A stretch of 64,000 nt of DNA from Niallia sp. Man26 (GCF_022049065.2 NZ_CP095744.1:372001-436000); one strand, 5' to 3'. Positions 16,773-25,608 are shown, counted from the stretch's first letter. The notes: generated by a model from the letters alone, not told the origin. Program-made: numbers and translations.

Positions 16773-17624
16773 TTAAATATCAAATTTCCAATTGGCAAAT
16801 TGCTTCACAATATTTGGATTGTTTTTGGAAGGAAATAGACTCGTATTTGTATCTAAAGTTGAAATTGCGTCCATATCGTCTTGGCTTAATTCAAAGTCAA
16901 AAATACGAAAGTTTTCGATAATTCGTTCCTTGTGAACAGACTTTGGAATCACAACAATTCCCCTTTGTGTTAACCACCTTAAAATTACTTGAGCAACAGA
17001 CTTTTTATGCTTATTAGCTAATGTAACTAAAATTTCATTTTGAAAAATGTTATTTTTACCTTGAGCAAGCGGACCCCAAGACTCCATCTGGATATTGTAT
17101 TCTTTCATAATTTTTTCACTTTCCAATTGGTGGTAAAATGGATGGGTTTCAATTTGGTTTACAACTGGAACAATATCGTTATGACAAATCAAATCTACTA
17201 AACGATCCATCTGGAAATTACTTACGCCTATTGCTTTAACTTTTCCTTGTGCATACAATTCCTCCATCGCACGCCAAGATCCGTATATATCCCCAAATGG
17301 CTGGTGAATCAAATATAAATCTATATAGTCCAATTGCAGCCTATCCAATGATTTTTCAAAAGCTATTTTTGCACGCTCAAAACCAGCATCCTGAACCCAC
17401 AGTTTTGTTGTAACAAATATTTCCTCTCTAGGCACTCCACTGCGTATGATAGCTCTCCCGACCGCTTCTTCATTTTCATAAGCAGCTGCAGTATCAATTA
17501 GACGATAACCAGCAATAAGTGCATCGTAAACTGCTTGTTCACATTCTTCAGCATCTGGGATCTGCCAAACTCCAAATCCGAGTAAAGGCATTTCAACACC
17601 ATTATTTAAAGTCACTTTTTGCAT
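16773..17624 (-). CDS. Aldo/keto reductase (YtbE / 2,5-diketo-gluconate reductase type)
   Basis: A 283-residue NADPH-dependent carbonyl reductase. The full catalytic tetrad is visible: Asp44, Tyr49 (DTAAAYENE), Lys74 (TTKLWV) and His107 (LYLIHQP). The family signature GVSNFQ and the cofactor-binding IPKSV segment near the C-terminus are present. The start at 17624 is chosen since GGAGG is 7 nt upstream; the ATG at 17660 would read through this site. First gene of the operon, led by three tandem MerR-type promoters. A role in aldehyde detoxification fits both the family and the regulator type. Confidence 0.92.
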   Translation of the reverse strand: MQKVTLNNGVEMPLLGFGVWQIPDAEECEQAVYDALIAGYRLIDTAAAYENEEAVGRAIIRSGVPREEIFVTTKLWVQDAGFERAKIAFEKSLDRLQLDYIDLYLIHQPFGDIYGSWRAMEELYAQGKVKAIGVSNFQMDRLVDLICHNDIVPVVNQIETHPFYHQLESEKIMKEYNIQMESWGPLAQGKNNIFQNEILVTLANKHKKSVAQVILRWLTQRGIVVIPKSVHKERIIENFRIFDFELSQDDMDAISTLDTNTSLFPSKNNPNIVKQFANWKFDI

Positions 17625-17726
17625 ACTAAAACCTCCAAAAATAGTCTCTGATTTATTCAAAGTAAATCCTTTACTCTTGCATGTTTTATTGCGAAATTTT
17701 ACTATCAGATTCTTTGAACAGCTTTA

Positions 17727-17757
17727 AATATAATTCCTTCGTGTAACACGAAGTCAA
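17727..17757 (-). promoter_or_regulatory. MerR-type promoter 1 (proximal) of the reductase operon
   Basis: On the minus strand TTGACT (17752-17757) and TATATT (17727-17732) are separated by exactly 19 bp, the long spacer typical of MerR-activated promoters. The spacer contains the dyad CTTCGTGT-A-ACACGAAG (17737-17753). Confidence 0.8.
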
Positions 17758-17821
17758 GAAAGAGATAGCATTTTTTAAATCGATTTAGGTATTTACAAGA
17801 TTGGAAATCCTGAGTATCATT

Positions 17822-17852
17822 ACCTTACCAGCTTCGTGTTACTCGAAGTCAA
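17822..17852 (-). promoter_or_regulatory. MerR-type promoter 2 (middle copy)
   Basis: TTGACT (17847-17852) with a 19-bp spacer to TAAGGT (17822-17827). The dyad (17832-17848) has one changed base (CTTCGTGTTACTCGAAG) and the -10 is poor, so this copy may act mainly as a binding site. Confidence 0.6.
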
Positions 17853-17913
17853 GAAAAGATAGTATTTTTTATATTTATATAGGTATTACAAGATTGAAAT
17901 TCTGAGTATCGTT

Positions 17914-17944
17914 ACAATATCACCTTCGTGTTACACGAAGTCAA
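17914..17944 (-). promoter_or_regulatory. MerR-type promoter 3 (distal copy)
   Basis: TTGACT (17939-17944), 19-bp spacer, TATTGT (17914-17919), with a perfect dyad at 17924-17940. It lies 46 bp from the MerR start codon, so it may also serve autoregulation of the divergent regulator. Confidence 0.65.
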
Positions 17945-17989
17945 TAATATAAATTAACCTAAATTTAAAGAAAAGGAGTTTTTTAATAT

Positions 17990-18451
17990 ATGTATACGGT
18001 AAAAGAAGTTGCTAAATTACTTGATATAACCTCCCACACTGTACGTTACTATACAGATAAGGGGTTAGTTCCTAATCTACAGCGAGATAAAAATAATAAT
18101 CGCATCTTTAAGGATGATTCTATAAATTGGCTTAGAGGGGCAAAAAACTTAAAAAAGAGTGGAATGTCAGTTGATGATATAAAGAAATATGTTGAGCTCT
18201 GTTTGGAAGGTGATTCTACTATTCCGGAACGTTTTGAAATAATATTGAAGCAAAAAGAACTGGTCCTGAAGCAATTAGAAGAAGCAAAATTAATGGCCGA
18301 ATATATTCTAAATAAAGAAAAGCACTACCGTAATATTATGAATCAGGTTATTCCAGATGATACGAACCCTGCCCTTTGGCATAATGGTAGATTGCCAAAG
18401 AGTGACAGCCAATCTTGTCAACCCGTTAATGAGGCTAAGATTGCTGATTAG
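17990..18451 (+). CDS. MerR family transcriptional regulator (AdhR/YraB-like)
   Basis: A 153-residue regulator. Residues 2-35 are the winged helix-turn-helix (YTVKEVAKLLDITSHTVRYY) followed by the second wing (NNNRIFKDDSINWL). A long coiled-coil dimer helix spans about 78-120. There are no paired metal-binding cysteines; a single Cys sits near the C-terminus (SQSCQP). This is the pattern of the electrophile-sensing branch. It is divergent from the reductase operon and next to three matching operators, so it almost surely controls that operon. AAGGAG lies 11 nt before the ATG. Confidence 0.9.
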   Translation: MYTVKEVAKLLDITSHTVRYYTDKGLVPNLQRDKNNNRIFKDDSINWLRGAKNLKKSGMSVDDIKKYVELCLEGDSTIPERFEIILKQKELVLKQLEEAKLMAEYILNKEKHYRNIMNQVIPDDTNPALWHNGRLPKSDSQSCQPVNEAKIAD

Positions 18452-18490
18452 AAAGAATTATTTATAATATAAATTATCCATTAATAGTTA

Positions 18491-18524
18491 AAAGTCGATG
18501 TTCCTATGGAATATCGACTTTTTC
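18491..18524 (+). terminator. Terminator of the MerR gene
   Basis: A 14-bp stem with one G-U pair (18491-18504 with 18508-18521), a 3-nt loop and a following T run. Confidence 0.9.
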
Positions 18525-18739
18525 TTTATGATCTCTCAATAAACAAACACTTATTCTTAAATTTAACATTTTATAAAGCTAAAGCAGCAGAAAAGAATAA
18601 ATAAAGTGCCAACTAATTAGTGCAGGCTTGATGAATAAATGAGATACAGGAATGTTTTTATCCTACATTTTTGTATTACAGGAATTCTGCTCTAATTGTA
18701 CTAGAAAAGACGCTCCCTTTTATGAAAAGAATGCATTTT

Positions 18740-19312
18740 TTAGTACATATGCCTAGAAAAGAACTCGTTTATCAATTTATCTGTTGTAAGTATTGTGGCA
18801 AATTCTTCGTGCAATGTAGCTAGAGATATATTATGAATAGCTTCTGCATCATAATATATCTCATTTTGGTCCTTTAAACCAAAGGCAGCTGTTGCATCTG
18901 AAATCAGGTATGTATCGAAACCTAAGTTACCACTCATTCTTGTAGTTGTAGATACACAATGAGGTGTAGTTAAACCAGTAATTACAACTGTTTTTATTTC
19001 ATTTTCTATTAAAATCTCTTCTAAATTTGTACCAATAAAGCTACTGTTTACTTTCTTATTTATTATTACTTCTTTATCAATAGGTTTAACGATTTCTTTA
19101 ATAGCAAACCCCTCATTTTTATGATGAAATACTGAATTAGGATTATCAGATGTATGTTGTATATGTATTACTAACCATTCTTGTTCTCTCCATAATTTTA
19201 GTATCTTACTAATGTTTTCTTCTGCATTAAGGTTGTTACGTTCTCCCCATTTTTTATTATCGAAAGCTTTTTGCACATCGACTATAATTAAAGCTTTTTT
19301 CTTTTCCTCCAT
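18740..19312 (-). CDS. Isochorismatase-family cysteine hydrolase
   Basis: A 190-residue hydrolase of the isochorismatase/nicotinamidase superfamily. The catalytic triad is Asp12 (IIVDVQKAF), a Lys near 87 (NKKVNSSF) and Cys119 (TGLTTPHCVSTTTRM). The cis-peptide region before the Cys is typical. Members hydrolyse amides or vinyl ethers; this one's substrate is unknown. The ATG at 19312 has AGGAGG 7 nt upstream; the ATG codons at 19330 and 19333 lie before that site and were rejected. Confidence 0.88.
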   Translation of the reverse strand: MEEKKKALIIVDVQKAFDNKKWGERNNLNAEENISKILKLWREQEWLVIHIQHTSDNPNSVFHHKNEGFAIKEIVKPIDKEVIINKKVNSSFIGTNLEEILIENEIKTVVITGLTTPHCVSTTTRMSGNLGFDTYLISDATAAFGLKDQNEIYYDAEAIHNISLATLHEEFATILTTDKLINEFFSRHMY

Positions 19313-19448
19313 AAGATATCCTCCTATCATCAATTTTCACTACATTTTAAATCACTTTTGTTCATTTAACCTACCATGTTATGTAATAAGAAAAATATCA
19401 TTGCTGCCTTTAGCACTTATTTCTGTTAGGTGATTTTCTTTAAAACTA

Positions 19449-19952
19449 TTAAAATGAAAATTCCTTTTCAGATAGTCCCAAAATATCTGTATTATTAGGT
19501 AAATAACCGAGTAACCGCAGCATTGCTACAATTTGCCCCTTATGATGAAATTCATGCGTAATAGAATGGCATAGTAATTGGTGTGGCGATTTTCTTATAA
19601 CCCCACTGCCTACTTTCCAAGAAGGCTCTTTAACGATCAGTTCATTATTTCTATCAGCGAATTGATCGAAAACATTATCTACATATATATTTGCCTGCTG
19701 AAAATAATGTTGGATATTTTCCATTTTCATTTCCTTGATTGCTTCCTTTGATAATAATGGTGCATCCGTTTTGGCAAGCACAAAAGAACCTAACCAAGCA
19801 TGATAACAACCCGCGACATGAACTAAGGAATCTCTTATATTTTAAAATCCAAATCCAAACTCTTTTGTAAAATCAGCTTCATTCAATTCTTTACACTGGT
19901 CTAGTAAAATCTGCCTTGTTTGTTTTACCCACTCATATTCCTGTTTGTCCAT
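19449..19952 (-). pseudogene. DinB family protein gene broken by an in-frame stop
   Basis: The frame from ATG 19952 to TAA 19449 is one DinB-like four-helix protein of 167 codons, interrupted by TAA at 19842-19844 after FGFGF. Downstream the frame resumes with NIRDSLVHVAGCYHAWLGSF and ends with the family His motif HEFHHKGQIVAMLRLLGY. The metal ligands His (LVHVAG; HEFHHKG) are intact on both sides, so a single substitution (for example CAA or GAA to TAA) accounts for it. The part after the stop could still be made from an internal GTG or ATG, but it would lack helix 1. DinB/YfiT proteins are metal-dependent thiol transferases or damage-induced proteins. Confidence 0.8.
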
Positions 19953-20069
19953 CTCACTATCCCCCACTTATAAAGATAATAACTGAATATTCTTCTTATT
20001 ATACATAAATGAAGCTTTTCACTAAACACTAATTTTCCATTTCGTACCGACATAATGTGGAGTCTTTTA

Positions 20070-20804
20070 CTACCGTAAATATCCTCCATTATTAATATCA
20101 AACGTTGCTCCTGTGTAATGCTTTGCTTTATCTGATAATAAAAAAACAACCGTTTCCGCCACATCTTCAGGTAGGACAGGGGTATTAATGAGTTGGTGAC
20201 TTAAATATTCTTCTTTTCTCCAATCAGGTATTATCCCCATCATCGTTGTATTCACCATCGTAGGCGCAACAGCATTAACTCGAATATATGGTGAAAAATT
20301 CATGGCGCAGCTTTTAGTTAAACCAAGTATAGCTGCTTTCGAAAGTCCGTAAATCGCATCTGAACTGCCTTCCATCCCTGAAACTGAAGACATATTAATG
20401 ATGACTCCCTTCCGTTTCTCTTCCAATAATTTTTTGCCAAACATTTGTGAAAAATAAATAAATCCCTTTACATTTATGTCTAAAACTTTATCCATTTCAT
20501 CTGCTTGATAATCCAAAATATTTTTTGCTAAATAAATTCCAGCATTGTTAACTAAACAATCTACGTCAGAATGTTCTGCTTCGATGTAATAAAAAAATTT
20601 AGTAACAGCTTCATATTTACTGACATCTAATTGGTATGTATATAAAACATTGCGATCATCCATTGCCAGTGATAAATTATTTAAAGAGTTGCCATTAATA
20701 TCGCAAGCAATTACCGATGCACCCTCATTTAAACATCCTTTGACAATCTCCTTTCCAATTCCAGAGCCTGCACCTGTTACTATAACTTTTCTTTTTTTGA
20801 GCAT
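20070..20804 (-). CDS. SDR family NAD(P)-dependent oxidoreductase
   Basis: A 244-residue classical short-chain dehydrogenase. TGAGSGIG (10-17) binds the cofactor, and Asp35 at the end of strand 2 suggests NAD. NNAG is at 86-89, with catalytic Ser140, Tyr152 and Lys156 (YGLSK). The C-terminus TGATFDINNGGYLR is the usual SDR end. GGAG lies 9 nt before the ATG. It stands alone between the DinB pseudogene and a small membrane protein. Substrate unknown. Confidence 0.9.
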   Translation of the reverse strand: MLKKRKVIVTGAGSGIGKEIVKGCLNEGASVIACDINGNSLNNLSLAMDDRNVLYTYQLDVSKYEAVTKFFYYIEAEHSDVDCLVNNAGIYLAKNILDYQADEMDKVLDINVKGFIYFSQMFGKKLLEEKRKGVIINMSSVSGMEGSSDAIYGLSKAAILGLTKSCAMNFSPYIRVNAVAPTMVNTTMMGIIPDWRKEEYLSHQLINTPVLPEDVAETVVFLLSDKAKHYTGATFDINNGGYLR

Positions 20805-20919
20805 TTTTTATAACTCCTCTCTATATTGATTTTTTTGAAAATTTTATCTTCTTTAAATTATAAATGAAACAAATGGAAAAAGTGGAGGAATTACTTTGTA
20901 ACAATATTCGTAACATAAC

Positions 20920-20950
20920 AAAGAACCCAGCATTTTCTGCTGGGTTCTTT
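20920..20950. terminator. Hairpin terminator
   Basis: A perfect 13-bp stem (20920-20932 with 20938-20950) with a 5-nt loop lies between the small membrane protein gene and the SDR gene. Confidence 0.75.
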
Positions 20951-20979
20951 AAATAACATTTCTTATTCTTGCTGTTTCT

Positions 20980-21168
20980 CTACTCAAGCGTAGTGAGTGA
21001 AGCTATGGTCATAATGATTAGTACAAAGGAAATTGTAAACCATACGGTATTATTAGCTGTATTTTCTTCATACTTTATCTTCTTTAACAATGACACAAGA
21101 TTTAAACAAAAAACAATACAATAAATGGGTAATAAGTAAAAGCTAAAAATAGCAAAAACTTCAATCAA
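20980..21168 (-). CDS. Small two-helix membrane protein (62 residues), hypothetical
   Basis: Two hydrophobic helices (about VFAIFSFYLLPIYCIVFCL and VWFTISFVLIIMTIASLT) flank a charged loop (KKIKYEENTANN). The TTG at 21168 is preferred because AAGGTG lies 6 nt upstream; a GTG at 21177 is part of that site. A terminator hairpin follows. No family recognised. Confidence 0.65.
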   Translation of the reverse strand: MIEVFAIFSFYLLPIYCIVFCLNLVSLLKKIKYEENTANNTVWFTISFVLIIMTIASLTTLE

Positions 21169-21249
21169 AATAGTCACCTTTTTTCTTTCCTAAGTCAAAA
21201 TAAAAGCGAATTAAACCAGCATCTCTACCACCATATAATAAAGCAATAT

Positions 21250-22221
21250 TTAAGCTGTAGTTCCTTTTAATAATCGAACAGGCAGCCTTGTTTCTAAATG
21301 AATGTCTGTGAATTCTCCCTCTATTTCTTTCAATAAAATATCGATAGCTGTTTTCGCTATTAGATCGACTGGCTGCCTAATGGTTGTAAGTTCTGGTAAT
21401 AATGTTTGAGCTGTCTCTGTCCCATCATAGCCGACTACCTTAATGTTTTTTCCTCGTTTTTTTGCTTCATTCCAAAATGCTGCCGCAAATAAATCATTAG
21501 TGGCAAATACACCATCTACTTCTGGATGGTCGTTAAAAATTTCATTTATTATATGTATATAACTATTTTGAGCAAAAACCTCTGATATTTCATAAATAAT
21601 TGGCGTCCTGCCCTGTTGCTCCATAAGATCTATATACGCTTTTCTTCTTAATCTGGCCGGCGTTTCCAGTTCTCCAATTCCATCCATTAGCACAATACAA
21701 TTACAGTCATTTTCAATTAACAATTCTGTTGCGATTTTCCCACCTTCGTAATTATCAGAGCCGACAACTGGGATGGTTTCAGACAGATACCTATCTATAG
21801 CAACAACAGCTAAACCTTGCTTATGATAATCAAAAATACCGCGATTATGTGTGCCGACAATAATTCCATCCACCTGATTTCGTAATAACATTTCCAAGTA
21901 TTTTTCTTCTTTATCAATCTGATTTAAACTATTGCAAAGCAACACCTTATACCCTAACGTTGCACAAATGTTTTCTAAGTGAAAAGTCAGTTCTCCAAAG
22001 AAAGGGTTTGCCGTTGTCGGCAGTATCAAGCCAATTAAGTTAGACCGCTTGTTAAATAAAGACCGAGCAACATCATTTGGAAAATAATTAAGCTCATTCA
22101 TCGCTTCTTGGACTTTTTCCCTAGTTTTATCACTTATGTACCCGCGGTTATTCAAAACACGCGAAACAGTAGTTGGCGAAACACCAGCCTTTTTCGCCAC
22201 ATCTTCAATTTTAGGCTTCAT
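21250..22221 (-). CDS. scrR: LacI family repressor, sucrose operon repressor (ScrR) type
   Basis: A 323-residue LacI/GalR regulator. Residues 3-55 are the DNA-binding domain (IEDVAKKAGVSPTTVSRVLN, then the hinge helix FPNDVARSLF). The sugar-binding core runs from LIGLILPTTANPFFGEL to VKLL-type end. Its wording throughout (NQVDGIIVGTHN, IAIDRYLSE-like VVAIDRYLSETIPVV, ELTTIRQP) matches Gram-positive ScrR proteins as I recall them. AGGAGG lies 7 nt before the ATG. No sugar gene is adjacent, but a sucrose permease-hydrolase operon with LacI-type operators is about 11 kb away in this window. Confidence 0.82.
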   Translation of the reverse strand: MKPKIEDVAKKAGVSPTTVSRVLNNRGYISDKTREKVQEAMNELNYFPNDVARSLFNKRSNLIGLILPTTANPFFGELTFHLENICATLGYKVLLCNSLNQIDKEEKYLEMLLRNQVDGIIVGTHNRGIFDYHKQGLAVVAIDRYLSETIPVVGSDNYEGGKIATELLIENDCNCIVLMDGIGELETPARLRRKAYIDLMEQQGRTPIIYEISEVFAQNSYIHIINEIFNDHPEVDGVFATNDLFAAAFWNEAKKRGKNIKVVGYDGTETAQTLLPELTTIRQPVDLIAKTAIDILLKEIEGEFTDIHLETRLPVRLLKGTTA

Positions 22222-22611
22222 TTCTGTTCCTCCTAAAAAACCAATTAAGTATATTATAGTACAAAAGATTATCCGCTGTTTTACAAGATGAAAGATTTAT
22301 AACATTTTAGGAAGAAAAAGTGCTCATCACGTTATTAACATTAGCCGTCACTTCCATTTTTAAGCTCTACTCTGAATTTTCTTGTTTGTATGTTTAATCA
22401 GCAAATCTTGGGTTAACAGACATTAAGATTACTTTTGTTTTAAAGTCAGAATTCAGTTATTTTCATTTTGTCTTTATTCTATAGATAAATGATGTAAAAA
22501 AACCGCAAACATTGTCATATCATGCGATTTCTCAGGAAATACAACATAAAATACGGAAAATATTTCTCAGCTTGTCGCTCCTTCATGATATGCCCCGAAA
22601 TAGTGCATAAT
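22222..22611. other. Gene-free stretch
   Basis: About 390 AT-rich bases between the ScrR-like gene and the lipoprotein terminator. I see no coding frame with a ribosome binding site, no strong repeat and no copy of the TGTCAAC operator, so ScrR autoregulation is not evident. Confidence 0.45.
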
Positions 22612-22645
22612 AAAAGCCCGAATCCGCATAAGAATTCGGGCTTTT
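22612..22645 (-). terminator. Terminator of the lipoprotein gene
   Basis: A perfect 12-bp stem (22612-22623 with 22634-22645) ending in four A/T on both sides, 8 bp after the stop codon. Confidence 0.85.
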
Positions 22646-22652
22646 CATTATT

Positions 22653-23282
22653 TTATTCTTCTGTAGCTAATTCCTCTTCTGCTTCTTCTAAATCATCAGG
22701 ATAAACTGTCGTATCAAATACTTCTCCTGTTGCTTCGTCTTTAACATCGATATTTACCTTCATTTTATCCATGTCTTCTCCGTTAAAGAGGTTATACATC
22801 ATACCCGTAATACCAATACCGATAATGGACCATGAATCCATGCTGTTCTCATAGGCTGCTTTATCAACCGTTAAAGTGAACTTAGAGAAAGAGTTATTGT
22901 AAGTAATATCTTTCACAGATGGGAAAGTGCCGTCTGTTTTTATTTCATCTAATGATTTTTCGGCATTTGTTTTAATGTCTTTCATCATTTTTTTATGCTC
23001 TGATTTAGACATTTTATACGTTAAAGAACCATCCTCGTTTTTTGTTACCTCAATACCTTCTGCTTCCGCTTCTTTAATGGTATTATCAATGTCCTCGCCT
23101 TCAACAAAAGATGCTGGCATTGTAATTTCCACATTTAGCAGACCTTTGTCTACAGCAAAATCCTCTGTTTCTTCTGATTCCTTCTTGTCACTTGAAGTCT
23201 TGCTTGCTTCTTTGTCAGCTCCACAAGCAGCAAGTGCAAGTACCGTAATGGCTAAAAATAACAAAAACCCAAATTTTTTCAT
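22653..23282 (-). CDS. Secreted lipoprotein of unknown function
   Basis: A 209-residue lipoprotein. The signal peptide ends in the lipobox LALAAC with Cys20 as the lipidated residue. A short acidic and Ser/Lys linker follows, then a folded domain with strands (LLNVEITMPASFVEG, TYKMSKSEHKKMMKDIK, ITYNNSFSKFTLTVDKAAY) and a Glu-rich tail. The 'VEITMPASF' style resembles small surface lipoproteins of Bacillaceae of unknown role. GGGGG lies 8 nt before the ATG. Single gene with its own terminator. Confidence 0.75.
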   Translation of the reverse strand: MKKFGFLLFLAITVLALAACGADKEASKTSSDKKESEETEDFAVDKGLLNVEITMPASFVEGEDIDNTIKEAEAEGIEVTKNEDGSLTYKMSKSEHKKMMKDIKTNAEKSLDEIKTDGTFPSVKDITYNNSFSKFTLTVDKAAYENSMDSWSIIGIGITGMMYNLFNGEDMDKMKVNIDVKDEATGEVFDTTVYPDDLEEAEEELATEE

Positions 23283-23390
23283 GTAAGAATCCCCCTACTG
23301 TACTATATATTGTATTTACGTACCTTAGTACAATACCATATAATAGGAGGTCATTTCTAGCAATCTCTAATAATCGAATTATTCTAAACT

Positions 23391-23567
23391 CTATTCCTTA
23401 CCGACATATATGTAATTATCAAAGGATAATAATGACATTTCAGCCCCATTCTTTTCGTTAATTGTCATCGCCCCCTCCTGTGCTATTTGAAGCTCGTAAT
23501 ACTTCCTTTTCTTGTCTGAAAAAAAGGTGATAGTTTCACGGCTCTCTCTCCTAGTTTTATTTGGAGA
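23391..23567 (-). other. Open frame resembling the end of a decayed gene
   Basis: A minus-strand frame without a start codon runs from after a stop at 23568-23570 to TAG at 23391-23393. It has a protein-like pattern (SRETITFFSDKKRKYYELQ, then AMTINEKNGAEMSLLSFDN, ending YIYVGKE). It looks like the C-terminal end of a lost gene, but no family is recognised. The rest of 23283-23779 holds nothing I can name. Confidence 0.3.
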
Positions 23568-23779
23568 TTAGACGGAATAATTTACAAAAAATTACAATCT
23601 TAGTTATAATAAAAGAATCTTTTCCTTTTAAATTTTTCCCCAATTATTCGCATTTAAAATACTTGAGTAACTCATTTAACACCTTCACTAATCCCTGTTA
23701 TTTCCTTATATTAAAATAATAATTATATTGGGTTACTATGTATTCAGATTGAGATGTTTATTACAGTCTATAATTAATA

Positions 23780-23813
23780 AAAACGGGTGCCTAGTGCTTA
23801 GGCAACCCGTTTT
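23780..23813 (-). terminator. Terminator of the DHA2 exporter gene
   Basis: A 14-bp stem with a one-base bulge (23780-23793 with 23799-23813) and a 5-nt loop, 15 bp beyond the stop codon. Confidence 0.8.
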
Positions 23814-23827
23814 TCTGTGTCTTATTC

Positions 23828-25342
23828 TTACTCTTTTATACTATCAAGCTTCGTACTAACTTCCTCTTTAGCCGCCTGATTTCCATAATGCGGTCTTACT
23901 CGTTTAATAAACAATGCGAGTATTAGTGCAAGCACTGCAATCCATGTAGAAACAATAAAGGTAAAGTTAATTCCATGTATCATTGCTTCATTCATGATTT
24001 GTTGTTGAATTTCCGTTGCCGACTGTGCTGTACTTGCATCCATATTTGCCATTGCATTAGCAGCTAATTCCTCTGCTTCTGCTTTCGTTCTATTTTGCAT
24101 AACGGTAATTAATAACGCTGACCCAATTGCACCTGATACTTGTTGTAAAGTGTTGTTCAATGCTGTTCCGTGTGGATTGTTAATCGGCGGCAATTGATTT
24201 AATCCGTTTGTCATTACTGGCATCATAACCATGGACATTCCGAACATACGCAAGGTGTACAATAAGACAAGTGTGGAATATGCAGTATTCATGCCGATCT
24301 TGCTGAAGTAATAAGACGTTATAACTGTAATTGTTAAGCCAATTACGGCTAGTATTCTTGCTCCGTACTTATCAAAGAGTTTCCCTGTTATCGGCGACAT
24401 TATTCCCATTACAATCGCTCCAGGGAGCATTAACAAGCCTGAATCCATTGGAGAAATGCCGCGGATGGTCTGCACATAGATTGGCAGCAGGATCATAGAT
24501 GAAAACATTGCGACTGAAATAACAATGGAAATAACTGACGACAATGCAAACATAGGATACTTATAGATGCGAAACTCAAGCATCGGCTCATCCATCCGAA
24601 GCTGGCGCAGGATAAAAGTAAGCAATGCAACTGTACCAATAATAATCGTTCCATATACGTATGGGCTATCCCAGCCCTTCTCTCCTGCAGAACTAAAGCC
24701 ATACAGCAACCCACCGAAGCCAATGCTCGATAAAACTAATGAGAATATATCAAGCTTAATATCTCGTTGGGCCGTTACATCTTTTAATTTAATAAAGGCA
24801 AAAACTAAAGTTAAAACTGCAATTGGCAGAACAATATCAAATAACATTCTCCAGCTGTAATGCTCAATCAGCCAGCCTGAGAGCGTTGGCCCAATTGCTG
24901 GAGCTGTAATCATCACCAGACCAAACATCCCCATTGCAGCCCCTCTTTTTTCAACTGGAAATGCTGTAAGCATCACATTCATTAATAACGGCATCATGAT
25001 CGCTGATCCTGCTGCCTGAATCATGCGCGCTCCTAGTAACACACTGAATGCTGGAGCAACGCTTGCTAAGAGCGTTCCTAAAGTAAATAATAACATGGCT
25101 GTTAAGAATAATTTTTTATCAGAAAAACGCTGAATGAAGAACGCACTAGCTGGTATTAATATCCCATTAATGAGCATATAACCTGTAGACAGCCATTGTA
25201 CTGCAGTCGCATTGACGTCGAATTCCTCCATAATTGCTGGAAGAGCAACGTTAAGCAAGGTCTCATTTAATATCGCTACAAAGGCGCCGATAAATAAAAT
25301 CGCAATCATGCCATATGGAGGTGAATTCGTTTCCTTTGTCAT
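23828..25342 (-). CDS. DHA2 family (EmrB/QacA, LmrB-like) multidrug MFS exporter
   Basis: A 504-residue, 14-helix drug:H+ antiporter. Motifs are the helix 1 LNETLLNVALPAIMEEF (about 25-41), the helix 2 WLSTGYML, the loop 2-3 segment RFSDKKLFL, and the motif C-type antiporter segment FGLVMITAPAIGPTLSGWL in helix 5. The length and the N-terminal pattern match B. subtilis LmrB. Such exporters are usually controlled by an adjacent TetR repressor, but none is present here. AAGGA lies 10 nt before the ATG. Confidence 0.92.
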   Translation of the reverse strand: MTKETNSPPYGMIAILFIGAFVAILNETLLNVALPAIMEEFDVNATAVQWLSTGYMLINGILIPASAFFIQRFSDKKLFLTAMLLFTLGTLLASVAPAFSVLLGARMIQAAGSAIMMPLLMNVMLTAFPVEKRGAAMGMFGLVMITAPAIGPTLSGWLIEHYSWRMLFDIVLPIAVLTLVFAFIKLKDVTAQRDIKLDIFSLVLSSIGFGGLLYGFSSAGEKGWDSPYVYGTIIIGTVALLTFILRQLRMDEPMLEFRIYKYPMFALSSVISIVISVAMFSSMILLPIYVQTIRGISPMDSGLLMLPGAIVMGIMSPITGKLFDKYGARILAVIGLTITVITSYYFSKIGMNTAYSTLVLLYTLRMFGMSMVMMPVMTNGLNQLPPINNPHGTALNNTLQQVSGAIGSALLITVMQNRTKAEAEELAANAMANMDASTAQSATEIQQQIMNEAMIHGINFTFIVSTWIAVLALILALFIKRVRPHYGNQAAKEEVSTKLDSIKE

Positions 25343-25491
25343 GTGGAATCAGTCCTTCTTTCTTATTTAATTTATCCTTCAAAACTGTAAAGCTCCCCTC
25401 TTCCCCTCCGTTTCAATAATTCCTTTGTTTCTGTTTTAAATAATTGAATTTACAACAAAAACACTCCTTTTAAATTTTTTTCAAAAAAGGA

Positions 25492-25544
25492 TTGACGAAA
25501 GCATGGTATACATCGTATAATTAAGATAGGGATAATATACGATG
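25492..25544 (+). promoter_or_regulatory. Plus-strand promoter with overlapping inverted repeats
   Basis: TTGACG (25492-25497) and TATAAT (25516-25521) are 18 bp apart. The -10 lies in a dyad TATAC-ATC-GTATA (25507-25519), and a 9-bp inverted repeat CATCGTATA (25511-25519) with TATACGATG (25536-25544) spans the start site. This is the shape of a repressor operator, for example TetR type. No gene with a ribosome binding site follows. Confidence 0.65.
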
Positions 25545-25608
25545 ATGACTAAATATAAAATGCATACCTATGTAAATTTACCATATCTAGTAACTCTTTT
25601 CAATGGTG

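Larger units (their letters stand above)
17737..17944. repeat. About 93-bp tandem repeat, two copies plus a partial third, carrying MerR operators
   Basis: Units start at 17737, 17832 and 17924, each with a near-perfect CTTCGTGTTACACGAAG dyad followed by TCAA. Between the dyads the units stay alike (GAAAGATAG..., TAGGTATT.ACAAGATTG, CTGAGTATC.TTAC), which shows duplication of a whole promoter region and not of the operator alone. Confidence 0.85.

Noticed and set aside
17737-17944. CRISPR-like array
   Set aside because: The repeats are only three, the intervening sequences are themselves similar, and each unit has a promoter layout; it is a tandem duplication of a regulatory region.
19925-20164. 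A 79-residue minus-strand frame between the DinB pseudogene and the SDR
   Set aside because: It overlaps both genes in another frame and has shadow-like composition.
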